This document shows positions 31,301 to 43,379 of a DNA stretch of 64,000 nucleotides, one piece after another. A model generated the notes under the pieces. It worked only from the letters and a program-made list of their open reading frames with translations. It made no database searches and had not been told where the DNA came from. The position numbers were made by a program, and so were the translations under genes. Numbering within the stretch: position 1 is the first letter of the stretch; every line of letters starts with the position of its first letter. This DNA is from Selaginella moellendorffii (taxonomy: Eukaryota > Streptophyta > Lycopodiopsida > Selaginellales > Selaginellaceae): the NCBI RefSeq assembly GCF_000143415.4, contig NW_003314318.1, forward strand, positions 891,390 to 955,389, given 5' to 3'.

Positions 31301-34064
31301 TTGCCCTTGGTGTCACCCGCTATTGCGTTGAAGACCCAGCTGAGCATTTCCCATGCTGCACCTGGAGCTTTCATTGGATTCGAAAGCTCCATAGCCGTCT
31401 TCAGTTCCTCAGGCACGGGTAAATTGACCTCCCTCAGATCAATTCGATCGGCCTTGTCGAACGAAGCTAGGAAGTCACTCCAGTCCCACTCTGCTGTAGG
31501 ACCAATAACAAGGGCGAGTGTGAAGATGCGGACATTCGTCGGTATCTTCTTCTTAGCCATTATCCCATGGATCTCCCGCATCTCCTTGCCTTTCAATCGA
31601 GCCTTCACCTCGTTCAAGGCCTTCCAGAACTTGTGATAGGATTCGGAGTCGTAGATCATATAGTGGACTGAAGATTCCACCTCCGCAAGTCCCACCATTA
31701 AGTCAATGATGGAGCTGACTTCGTCTGCATGAGTGATCTCTTCGTTTGTGAAGTCCATCACACAAAAGATGCTCTTGACCTGCTCATCTCCGCGGGAAAC
31801 GATGCTCCTCCACCTTTGATCCTCATTTGAATTCACGTATACCCGGTAAGGTTCTCGATAGGCCTCTGCTGCGGGGTCGAGCTGTTTCTGAAGCCGGCGG
31901 TCGACATCCCTCTTAATGAAATTTGGATACTGATCCAACTTCTCAGCTTTACTTTTCGTGGCATCCCGCAGCAGATCGATGAACTTGGGGGCCCCCTTCA
32001 CGTACTCGTCGATGTCTTCATTTGACAAGTCCAGCTCTTCCATCATCTCTTGCGTGGTGTCGATGCTCACCCTCTCCACGGCCACTTGCTCGAAGATCCA
32101 ATCCTTCAATAGCGCACGAGCTCTCAGAGTCGTGCACAAGTCCTCGTATGTCACAATATGGCCGGGAGTCATTTTGGTCTTGTTGAAGACTACCTCACCA
32201 CGTAGAAGAGCATTAGCCACTGTCAGAAGGTCGTCGTCGTCTAGAGACCGCGAGAAACGCAAGGCGTTGAGCTTCAAATCATTGGGCTTCCGGCCGTCCT
32301 CCACACCCATTGAGTTTAGCAACTCCCCGTCATGGTACCTCCTCAGCACATCTACCCATTTGTCAAAAACAACTTTTGTCGCGAATAGAATGTTATGGAT
32401 GCTGAGTGTGTCATTGACCCCCAGTGTTTTCGAGAGAAGACTCGAGAATTCCTGCAATGGAAATGGCGTGAGGCCACATGCTATGCCACATGCAACGAGG
32501 CTTACCTGCCAGGCGCTAGTTGCTAGTGCACGTCCTTGTCCTGGTTTTTGTGGCTTCTTCAGTTGAACCCAGAGCTTCTGTGTTCATGCCAATGTCTCGT
32601 GCAGACCTGATTTGTAGCACGTTTCTTGCTTGACATTCTGCGCGTGGGAGATGGATATGATAGATCGAAGGGGCGAGTTGCCTTTTATCAGGCGGACAAC
32701 TCTTCTCTTGAAGACTTTCTTCACCTCCTCGCCCACCATAATATCCAGAACTATCTCTTGCATCGCCAAGCTAGAATGCTGCCCGGAGATGGCATAGAAC
32801 CAGATGTTCTGATCGTCCAATACCTTCTTATTGATCAAGTTTGGAAACCTCGTCTCGCCCTTCATTGTTTGGTAGTAGGGGATCACGTCTGCGATGTCGG
32901 GTGTTACTGGACTTGCCAGCATCTTCTGCTTCAGTTTCTCCACCCACTCATCAGATACTAGCCTGTGGTTGTATTTGCTTTGGATGTCGATACGGCTCAC
33001 GTCGATTGTATATACTTTGTTGGAATAGTAACAAGTACTATTATCTGCGACGATTTTTGCTGCCTCTTCTTGCTCTTTCTGCTCTTTGCAGCTCTTCTTT
33101 TTGGTGGGTGTAGTGTTCGAACCCGAGGCAATGGCATCACCGAGTAGCTTCTTTTTTGGAGTAGCAGAGTCGGACGTCGGCTTGAGCTTGACCACCCTTT
33201 TCAGCTTCAGGGTAGTTTCCAGATCGACCCCCTTCCCCTTCGCTTCGCGAACTGGAGGCACTCTCAACGGCTCAATGTTGGAATATAGTTTTTGAACATC
33301 GCCGTAGGTGAGGTCCGTGGATTCCATGTGATCTTCATAGACCCGCAGCGTCTTTGAAATTGTGGGCCTCCTGGACAACCTCTCCCTAGCTCCCTCTAGG
33401 AATTCCTCATAGCCGCTGCCCCCCTCCGGGAAGCCGCTAGGATGTGCAAGGTGGATCTTGAAGGCGGATGCTGTCTCTACCACAAGTGCCAGTCCATATT
33501 CTTGCATGGAACTGCATGGAGTGTCTGTCACTTGGATGAGGATCCCCATGCATTCTTTTCTCCCACCATCTGTGTTGTACAGCATCAGATCCTCGCCTTC
33601 CATCCCGAAAGTCCAACTGGTGAGCTCCTCCCCCTTCTCTGCATCCACATTGACAGTGGTTGGAAGAAGAACGCAATTCCTCGCCTGTTCAGAAATGCAC
33701 AACAATTAGAGCTGACAGATGAAAAGCTAGCAGCTGGAAATAACGTGAGGCCACACGCCATTCACCACTGCATCAGATGTCTTGAGGTTGCATCCTAAGA
33801 TGGCGTGAGGCTACACGCCATCTGTAACCGGACTGCACTCGAGAGCCCAATCGGTGCATGCCAATGTTGCTACTGAATGGCATGTGGCCTCATGCCATTT
33901 TCTACTTGGCCTAAAAGACTTACCATTTGAAGCCGAATGGAGGCCGTGACAATCGAGGCCGGACTCGCTGGCGAATGTGCACTATGTGTGCAGCGGATCG
34001 TAGCAGCAAGGCTACTCTGCCACTTACAGTTGGAGAGTGGCGCTGAAATCTCCCGGGACGCCAA
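28349..34064 (-). CDS. Composite transposon gene B: ParB-like + acidic + FCP1/NIF-like HAD protein (one nonsense codon)
   Basis: Same 11-exon layout as copy A, from ATG at 34064 (first exon to 33924; second from 33684) to TGA at 28349. The codon that is TAA in copy A is CAA here, so the second exon is open further up. A different codon, CGA in copy A, is TGA here (32586-32584), before the 54-nt intron. Exon 9 lacks 24 bases, keeping frame, and the Glu tract is shorter. The ParB-like segment (FYAISGQHSSLA), the DLNGVL and IIDDSP motifs and all palindrome-bearing introns are kept. So each copy has one unique nonsense change in an otherwise open 1.7-kb-residue frame, suggesting recent activity. 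Confidence 0.7.
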
Positions 34065-36826
34065 GTGGGCTGCGTGTGGGTGGCGGAGTGGGCGGCGGAG
34101 TTGGCGGCGAAGTTACAAACTGGGTGTGTCTTGAAATGGACGCCAATGCACACGAGCGCGATGCGAGCGCGAGTGTGATGCAAGCGCGAGTGGACGCCGA
34201 TGCACACGAGAAACCTGTAGAGAAGTGAGCGTGATCGCGAGTGGGAGCGCGATGCGAGCGGGAGCGCGAGTGTGATGCGAGCGCGAGTGCGAGTGTGATG
34301 CGAGCGCGAGTACGAAGCAAAATGCAAAACCTAACCTCACACGCGCGAAATGTCACAACGGTTGGTAATCCCGCCACGTCATCATTCCTCGGACTTGGGC
34401 GCCACCATTAATTTCTGGATTGCCGTGCGCATGCAAGCATGCAAAATCCAAAAGAAATCCGCAACGTCATCATTCCTCGGACTGCATGCATGCGAAATCC
34501 AAAAGAAAGATCATGATTGGGATATCATTTAATACCCTCGCTATATTTATACCATGCATGATTGGATATTCCAAAGCATCTTGTATTTCCAAAAATGGCA
34601 GATGTTCAGGTAAATAAAGAAATTCTATCTGTTTCTATTTTTCTCTCAAATCAATATTATAGCGTGTGGGCTCATGCAATTTTGAACCAAAGAAACCCAA
34701 AAAACGTTGGACCCAAAATATTTTGAAAAAACCCAAAAAACCCTAAACATTTTAAACCCAAAAATCCAGGCGTCCTGTGGCGTTATTCCTTGAATGGCGT
34801 GTGGGCGCATGCCATTTTCAGGGCCAAATGCTGAATGGAGAAAATTCCCTTTCAGTGCAAATGCTGCAAGAGGCAGATGCCGAGCACAAAGGACTGTAAC
34901 TACCTCACATGACACAGATAAACTTTTCTCTATTTGGGAAAGATAAACTTTATAGCGTGTGGGCTCATGCAATTTTGAACCCAAAAAATGCACCAAAAAA
35001 TTCTCGGCGTCATCTGGCGTTATCTCTTGAATGGCATGGGGCCGCATGCCATTTTCAAGGGCACATAGGAGTATATTCCTAGGATATTCTGACACGCGCG
35101 AGATTTTTTTGAGTTTTCTGGAGATCCAACCGTTAGATCGCAACTAGATTTTTCAAAATGGTATACAATGTCTTTCTTGATGACCCTGCAAAGAAGCATC
35201 TCGATCGGACACCACATGAGACCACACGAGCCTTACAATGTTTCAGGGGCATTTGCCATAGATCCGACCGTTATTTTGCTCCAAGATTTTACAGTTTGGT
35301 GTGCATTGACCTTTCCATCGACACTACAAAGGGACATCACAATCAGATGCGGGATCACAAGAAACTAACTTCACTAACTCTGGTTTCACCAAGATCTACA
35401 TAAAGAGTTATGAAATGAAAGGACCCTCTCTATTGAAATGTGTTTATGGTCCTAGTGACATATCAAAGGATTTTGCATTAAGTTCTGTATTTGCATGTTT
35501 ATCAAGCTACTGAATTGCTAAACCCTAAACCCTAAACCCTAAACATGTGGCAAATGTTGCGTGAAGAAAGATGCCCTTTCTGGGCAAATACTGTAAGAGG
35601 TAGATGCCGAGCAGATGTATCTCAGGCTAGCGAAGGGGACAAACGAAAGCTAGCTATAAACATGACGGGATGCAAATAGATTACTAGGCTGGTCCTGCGA
35701 AAATCAAAAACCATAATTGAAAACATTGAAAATGCAAAAAGAAAGGTTTATAATATTTTTGAATTTTAAGCAACCAAAGGAATGTAAGTAGGGCATGTGT
35801 TTGTAAGTTTAAAAATGCCTCAACCACTTAAATTCCCAAGTAAATAAAGCTGTTTCTATTTTTGGTACAGGTAAACTTTATAGCGTGTGGGCTCATGCAA
35901 TTTTGAACCCAAAAATGCACCAAAAAATGCTCGACTAGCATTATTCTTTGAATGGCGTGTGGCCTTATATTGCCATAAATGGACGTACACACAGAGCATA
36001 ATTATTCCTTTACACGGCGAATAATCTTGGCGCGGATCGCTGACATGGCATGGCAAAGTTCGAATCACTGACATGGCACAGCTGGATCGAGGCAAGGACA
36101 TGATGTGACAAAGTTCAACCTCCGACAGCAAAGTCTAGAAGCTACTCAGTTTGAAATTTGTCAGAGGAGTCATAAGATCTGGTTTGTCAGAGGATTTGAT
36201 GTGACATTCAAGCGTGTGTTATTTTTGAATTCTCGAACTCATTCCTAGGTCTATCATTTTTGTGCGCCGTGTTCTTGGTTCCGCTGAGCGCAGTGAGCGC
36301 TACTTGTGTAAGCGGCGTTGTGGGCTGTGGTTTATGCGTCTACGAGCGATTGCGGCATTGCGAGCGGCAGTTTATGCGAGTGGCAGTTTGTGCGAGCGGC
36401 GCTACGAGCAGTTGCGGTGTTGCGAGCGGCACTACGAGTAGTTGCGGTGTTGCGAGCGGCACTGTCTTTGGTGTGGCTACCGCTTCCTCTTGATATTCGG
36501 CACTTGTGCTTCCTGGTATGTTCACCATGGAATGGCTTAGGACCACATTTAGAAATGGCATGAGGCCACATGCCATCTTGGGCCCTTGCAATTTCATGAC
36601 TAGCGTATTGTCATGTATGTTTTTACTTGCCTGCAGCTGTGTGTATATCAAGATGGCATGAGGCCTCATGCCAATTTTGTGAATGCAAAATTTCACGTGG
36701 GTGTCAATAGCATGTTTGAATAATGGCATGTGGCCTCATGCTATTGAGGTTGTTTGGTATGTTATGATTTAGGTTATTCTCCAATCATTTTTTGTATGGT
36801 CTTAACTTCTTTTCTGCACTTTCAGA
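34065..36826. promoter_or_regulatory. Divergent intergenic region of transposon B
   Basis: Equivalent to 12519-15319: two GC-rich minisatellites (about 34140-34315 and 36350-36465), palindrome variants, and three CCCTAAA units at 35518-35544. No gene is supported. Confidence 0.55.
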
Positions 36827-39273
36827 ATGGCCTTCAGGGTTGGGGAAAAGGTTTACATTTTGAATGGTGGGAAGAGAGTTGCAAAAGGGACCCTTGTGTC
36901 TATGGATCGGAACTTTGTTATACACTGTCAAAGGCTTGGGGAGGGCAATGCTGCTGTATCAGTAGAGACTGTCTTCGATGGGAATGTGGTCGCTATTGAA
37001 CGAGGAGAGATGGTCGTCGAGGTAAATGTTGTTGTTGCCTTGAAAAATCTTCAGAAGAAAGCAGATGTTGGGGACAGCGCAAGTGCGACGCATGTTCCCT
37101 CCGTGGATCTTAAGAACCGTGCTACATGGATTCAGGCGAAGGTGTTTCTAAACAACCCCGAGGGGGAGGTGGTAGCTGAGGGCTTAGCCACAGTTGTCGA
37201 TCCAAGAAATGCGGTTGCTAATCAAGAATTGGGCTGGGATGATATTGGAGTTGCGATTTTAGAGGTTGTTGACACAGAAGAAAACAGTCTGACTATTGGA
37301 AGCATTGTGCGGTGGAAATTGAGGCACTTAGTGTTTGAGAATGTGAAGGATTCACAATCAAACACCACTACAACTGATGACAGAACATCTCTTCATGGGA
37401 AAAGAAAGTACACCTTCCTAAAGCGCAGCCAAAGGGATCTGAGCAACGAACCGAAAAGGCAGAAAATGGCAATGGAAGTTCGAATGGTCTCGACAGTTGC
37501 TTGTTGCAAGAGGAGCTGCTGTCAACATGCTGATTGGGATGCTATTGAAGAGGAGAGAACAAGATACAAGACATTGTCCTGGAAGGCAGCTCGCAATTTT
37601 GTGTATGAGGCATTACGGTCATCTGTTGATGCTTCAGAACATCAGGTGGGGGGCATGGTCTTCCAGAGGGGTTTGGTCTGCATGAAGGCATGGAGAATCA
37701 TTTATGGAGTCCCTCGAACCACATTCTAATGAATCAAAACTGAGTTCGAGGAACAAAGGGTTCAACAGGCAGTCCATGGGAACGACGGTACGCACAAAAC
37801 CAGGGGTCATGTTGTATATGGAGAGGCAATCTTCAAGAGGTTTGTCGAGACATGTAGCGAGCAGCAACCACATAAAACCCGCCTCTTGGAAGATGGAACA
37901 CGAGACACCCAACGAGTTCTCCCTTCCATGTATACCAAGGGGGCCATATTGGAAGATGTGAATCGGGAACTCCAGAGTAATGGCTACAGGAAGCTGAGCC
38001 AATCTAGATTTAGTAGATTGTGGAGCAACAGGTTCAGGGATGTGAGTATAGGAAAGTACTCCAGCTTTTCAAAGTGTGACGAGTGCACTGCTATCAAAAT
38101 GGCTTTGTCGAAGAATTCTTGCAGCGCTCAAGAGCGAGAGACGTTGGTTAGAAGGCGGCTCGACCACAACATCGAGCAGAGAAGCTGCAGGACTGCATAT
38201 TATCATAACAGGATTCTCTCCATGGAGAGACCTAACTCTTACCTCTGCATCATCCACGACAAAATGGACTAGAAAAAGACGTGCTTACCTCGACTCAATC
38301 CTGCCCCCAAGGCAATCTCTTCATCCATGCAGCTGCCTGTGTCTCTGTTTGGCATAATCACTCATGGGCATGGTGCCCAGAACTATGGGAACTTCTTTGT
38401 ACCTCTATGGGGTGGCGGGGGTGCAAACATGATGATTGCGTCCCTAGCAAAACACTTAAGGTCTCTGCAAAGTGCGCAGACNNNNNNNNNNNNNNNNNNN
38501 NNNNNNNNNNNNNNNNNNNNNNNNNNNNNNNNNNNNNNNNNNNNNNNNNNNNNNNNNNNNNNNNNNNNNNNNNNNNNNNNNCAACCCTTGCATAAGGCCC
38601 TTGTCGATCGAACCCCATACAGGGTTCAGCTGGAGGAGGAGCAAAGGCTTGCAGTATCGCGTGGGGCCCCATGCCATCCCAGTGAATATGTTGGCCGTCA
38701 GATTGTAGGGTTATCACGTGAGGCCTCATGCCATTCCGACGAGGCTGGTCGCCCGGTGAATGCACAGCCTCATCCAAACGAAGCAAAATCTCAAGGAAGT
38801 TCTTGCGGCCGATGTGGCCTTCCACCCCATCTTCTGCTCCAAACAGACAATGCTGGTAGTGAGAACAAAAACATGTACGTCTTCGCGTACTTGGCGATGC
38901 TTGTTGCCAAAGGCATATTTGAAACGGTTACACTTGGCTTTCTTATGGTTGGGCACACTCATGAAGACGTCGATGCCATGTTCAGTCACCTGGCAGAGTC
39001 CCTCCGGCGATCCAATGTCCTCACCCTCCCACAACTCTACGATGAATTCCAAAATTGCATCAAAGGCACTGTTGAAGCTGCACTTCTGACAGAGGTTCCA
39101 GACTTCCAGAAAAGAGATGGGTGCTGAATCCAAGGGATCCCAGCATGAGCATATCGGTGGATAATGTTGTGCATGGTTGGATGCGGAAGCAGAGTGCCAC
39201 CATCACCTTGCCAGACCATGCAAGAGATGCAGCAAGAGCATTCATAACCCGGGTTCAAGGTGAGATTCATTAA
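36827..39273 (+). pseudogene. Transposase, copy B, disabled
   Basis: The frame runs from 36827 without the TGA seen in copy A, showing that the two-block N-terminal domain and the catalytic part were one protein. It then has stops at 37728 and at 38269 (CAG to TAG), a 100-N gap at 38482-38581, and a ~709-bp deletion relative to copy A (joining near 39107). The deletion lies downstream of the GHTHEDVDAMF motif. This copy cannot make a complete transposase. Confidence 0.85.
38482..38581. other. 100-N assembly gap
   Basis: Exactly 100 Ns. In copy A the same interval is 13 bases, so the Ns are a scaffold join of fixed size and not a measured distance. Confidence 0.97.
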
Positions 39274-39561
39274 TATTCCTTTACTAAGTTTCTAATGTAT
39301 TTTATTTCAAAGTGAACAATCCGAATCTGAATCAGAGGAGGCCTGATATAGTGTGTGAGGTAAAACAAAGATGATGTGACATATGCATTTACCAATCACA
39401 CGTGCATAAATCTAATAATATGGCGTGTGGCCCATATTAATGGCACATAAACCCATATTGTGGGCTTACGTACTTTATGTACCATCATTCCCTTGCAGCG
39501 TGTGTGTTGGTTTCCTTTTATAACACAACGAACTCCATATTTTAGGGTGAAGAGCATTCTC

Positions 39562-39819
39562 ATGGCAAGCACAAAATCTGTAAGTGAGGCAGAAAAGGAG
39601 ACGGAGAAGGAGATAGGTGAAGATGTAGAATATATAAGTCTTCCAAACTCCCCATACTATACTCCAGGTGATCATTTTTCTGAACAAACGGCAATATTAA
39701 CAACTATCGAGAATGCCCCAGTAACGTCAGAGACAACAATCCAAAGCAAAACAACTGACCCGGAGAAGGATGATAGTACCGCTGAGAGTACCAAAAAGGA
39801 GGTGTCCACTAGCGCTTAG
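39562..39819 (+). CDS. Short acidic hypothetical ORF of transposon B
   Basis: 85 codons, matching 18677-18934 with very few changes. No recognised motif; rich in Glu, Ser and Thr. Confidence 0.4.
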   Translation: MASTKSVSEAEKETEKEIGEDVEYISLPNSPYYTPGDHFSEQTAILTTIENAPVTSETTIQSKTTDPEKDDSTAESTKKEVSTSA

Positions 39820-40458
39820 GCTTATAATGGCGTGTGCCCTCATGCCATTTACTTGATCACCAAATACCTTTTTCCCTTTGCACTAGTATATCTTAATACC
39901 GGTATGAGAAATAGAATGGCATGTGCCCTCAGGCCTTTTACTAAATCACCTTTGAAAGAAATGCAAGCCTCTATGTCGTAAAAAAAAGGTACTAGAGAAA
40001 TTCCTTAATAATATGAATGTTATTTAGTTTCATGAAAATACACTAAGGGTGGTCAAATGAGTTAAATGACTTCTCCAGACTAGCAATGCCTCTTGCTACA
40101 CCTTCACAATTAGATTCGTTAGAAAAAGATAACATTGAATAATATCTAAATGTTCTAATCATTAAGTGATATGTCTGGCTAATAGGAATGATGTTCATCT
40201 TGGAAAGCTCACCACATGCTCAATGAACAAACAAATAGTGTGTGCGCGCATGCCATCGCTCTTCTTTAGCTTCAGATTCGGTTTGTTCACCTTGACAATG
40301 AGATTTATTATACAACCAGATGGACTCAGTCTGGACATAAAGTCACCGCGCTAGTCACCATGCCCCAGATATGTCTAGCCCCTGGACAAAAAACATATAA
40401 TTTCACGTCATTTTCAAATACTTGAAAATTTGTACCTAATCCCATTTTACTGAATAAA

Positions 40459-40482
40459 TCCCACTTTAACGAAATAGAGCTT
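40459..40482 (-). repeat. Right terminal inverted repeat, copy B
   Basis: Perfect 24-bp inverted match to the left end, followed by the AAAG target duplication. Confidence 0.95.
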
Positions 40483-40724
40483 AAAGGTTGAATCCTTGGG
40501 TCGCCAGTCCAATTCCGGCAGATTGAACTACAGTTTTTCAGGCCTCTCCAAGATTTTTGTGCCGCTTCTTACAAGCATGGATGGAGCATTCTAGTAGAGA
40601 AATTTTTGGAGTGATTTCTCTCTTGCGCCATTCCAGATTTTAGTCGAGCAATCAATATTTTGATAGAGCAATGTGATCCTGGGATAGGGTTTTGGCCTAA
40701 TCCACCAACAATCTCACGTCAGGT

Positions 40725-41082
40725 CCAGCTGATCGACATCACAAGGTTCCCAGGCCTCAACACGCAAGGGTCCATTGGGAGTGAATCGTCCCCACGTCCA
40801 TCCCCGATCATCTGAGGTCATCTATTGTCTCCAGGGACGCATCGACGCTGGGTTTGTGACGACTGCCAACAGGCTGTTCGAGAAGGTTTGATATCCCGGG
40901 GACTTGTTTATCTTTCCTCGAGGGCTGGTCCACTTCCAGCGGATGACCCGGTCAGCGCTCCCGCTATCGTCACTCTTGGGCCTGGTCGCACGGATGTGGC
41001 TAGGGCTTTTTTCCAGACTCAAGAATCTGATAATCTGAACGAAGTGATTGAAGCAGCTCTCCAAGTTGACGGAAGTGATTGA
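40725..41082 (+). pseudogene. Germin-like pseudogene
   Basis: Recognisable by GTCCAGCTGATCGACATC, a damaged first cupin box (CACGTCCATCCCCGATCATCTGAG), the GACTTGTTTATCTTTCCTCG second box and CTCCAAGTTGACGGAAGTGA near the end. A stop (TGA) and frame changes lie between the boxes and the first third is missing. It lies 240 bases from the end of transposon B, on the other side from the intact germin gene. Confidence 0.8.
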
Positions 41083-41240
41083 TAAGCTTCGCACCAAGAG
41101 TATTTGTTAAAGGTAAGAATTAGATTTATATAAATTACGTTTTTTTAAACTAAATCTAAAAACCCTAAATGGATAAGAGCCCAGGGATGAATCTACCTCC
41201 CTCTGGGGATAGGTATTAACTGCCAACAACAAATTGATTG

Positions 41241-41241
<1 letters not shown>

Positions 41242-41327
<86 letters not shown>
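41242..41327. repeat. (TA)n microsatellite
   Basis: About 43 uninterrupted TA units. Confidence 0.98.
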
Positions 41328-41330
<3 letters not shown>

Positions 41331-43140
41331 TATCAAATTTTATCATTAGATAACTTTCTAGAGTAATTATGAAAGAAGCAAATTTGTTGTTTTAGGAATG
41401 CCATGACAGCAAGAGCACTTGATAAATAGATTAGTTAATCCATTTAATTCTGGAAGCAGGCTCTCAACTTTAATTATCTTATTTAAAAGTGACCCATGGA
41501 TGATGAGTTGCTGACATTTCTAAAAGGGCACCTACGACCAGTAATAGTCTTTTGCCATCAACAAATTATCGACTGAAACATACTATTCGTTAGGGATATA
41601 CTTGAGTTTTCATGTTTTGCACACTTCATTATGGAGGTCATAAGTTGTTGAAGTGTTGTCCTCGTCATTTGAGCGGATAGGAAGTCAAGAGAAGAAAATT
41701 CCAAATAAAATCCTTTATTATTTTCCTTTAATCTTGTTATTGTTTACAGCTAAATACTATAGCTATTGAATTGATGCAGTGGTTTTCAAGGAACAAGTTT
41801 TTAGATAGCAAATAGAGAAGTGTCATGGATAGTCTGATATAGCAACAAGCTAATAAAGTATTTCTAAATTTTGCTGAGGAGAGTAGGAATGTTTGGTTTA
41901 GTTTTTCCATTGATGGTATCAATCCTTATGGAAATCAGCACTAAGCACAATACATGGGTGGTGATGATTTAGATTCTTAATCTTCCACCATGGCTTACTA
42001 CAATAATAATATTTATTAAAGAATGTTTTATATAAAACACTATTTAATATGATAAACATTATAATTCAAGTTTAAAACAACAAAAAATAATGAAGCTTGA
42101 TATTTGTTTAACTCCACTTATGAAAAGTGTTGATTGTTGTAAATGTTCGTAGATATACTTATTGAGTAAATCTAGATACTTACCATAAATAATATATGAA
42201 ACCAATATAGGATCAACACATAGGGTATGATAATGAGGGTTATGAAAAGGTATTTTGTATATCTTCTCAAACAAAATAGAAGAAGAAAACTTAGGTGAAA
42301 TAAAGTTATGTTTAAGCTTAGGCATCTAAAAAAAAAAGACCCCACCTAGGGAACATCTGTTATTGACAAGCGAGAAGCAGTTAGGAATGATTACAAAATC
42401 ATGTAGTATATAAATTTTTTCTCCTGCTTATAACTATTTATGTAAAGTAAAATTGAGAGAGTGATATATATATATATATCCTTACTTACGTTTTTAGGGT
42501 TCGAGGCTCAATGCTCTTATATTCTCTTCTCATTCTTTTTATCCTATTCTCTTATCTACATTCTTGTCTTTATTTGTTTGTCATTATTTTGCAAGCAGGG
42601 GTAAGAACACGAGTATAGGCAGAAAAAGCTTTATTCACTTTTAGGATAAGTTGTTACTTTTTGGTTTGACAAATAGTTGGGAGAAAATCACTTATGAATT
42701 CCAAATGTGTCTAATACTAGGAATTACAAGTAAATATCTTTAGTGATTGCAAAAGCCCTGAATTTAGACAACACTGGATGAAGGAGATTTTTTTGCGATT
42801 ATAGTGGTTTAGTGCTTAGACAATGCAAGAAAAATAGTTTTTCAACCGTCACTTAAACTATAAAACATGGGATAAGTTTGAAATTGGAGCAATTTCATGA
42901 GAAAAATCCAAAAAAAAAAAAGGAATGGAATTTGTTTGATATAGAAAAGATAATTAACTACTCTAGAATTCTTTCTTTTTGAACAAATTCTCACTTGGGC
43001 TTTTAGAGGACACATTTTTTAATAATGTGTCACAATTTTTCTAGGCATATACAAGCATGAAAACTAAGCATTTATAACTCTTGTTTTTTACTACAACTTG
43101 AAAAAAGTTAAAGTCAAACCTTAGTGAAGAATAAATTAGA
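41328..43140. other. AT-rich intergenic DNA, no gene seen
   Basis: Open frames here are short, AT-rich and without recognisable motifs; a second short TA run is at about 42463. No repeat family is identified. Confidence 0.5.
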
Positions 43141-43379
43141 AAATTAAATCCACTAGCTTTTTTTGGCAGACTCACAAAAAACAGGAGGGTGGGGAGGATC
43201 TGATTGAGTGGGAGCAATAGTGCATAAAAGGGAGCAACAAAATCAAGGATTTCTTTTTAGAAATGGTCACCTTGACTGGCAATTTCTTAATGGTATTGTC
43301 CCTGTTTCATTTAAAGTGTTTTTAACACGGGGGTCAAAGACTCTATTTAGGGTTCTTCATTTGAGGAGATAGGGTGGCA

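Larger units (their letters stand above)
28282..40250. repeat. Dispersed ~22-bp palindrome family, copy B
   Basis: The same set as in copy A, at matching places, including the four introns (near 30659, 30850, 30991, 32463) and two in the transposase frame (near 38657 and 38714). A few differ by one base; for example the copy near 36652 has a complete GCC arm where copy A (15146) is changed. Confidence 0.88.
27907..40482. mobile_element. Giant TIR DNA transposon, copy B (about 12.6 kb)
   Basis: It has the same perfect 24-bp ends as copy A and is flanked by AAAG at 27903-27906 and 40483-40486. The target duplication differs from copy A, so this is a separate insertion. The internal sequence is nearly identical to copy A throughout. 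Differences are single bases, short repeat-length changes, a ~700-bp deletion in the transposase and a 100-N gap. It landed just downstream of the germin-like gene. Confidence 0.92.
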
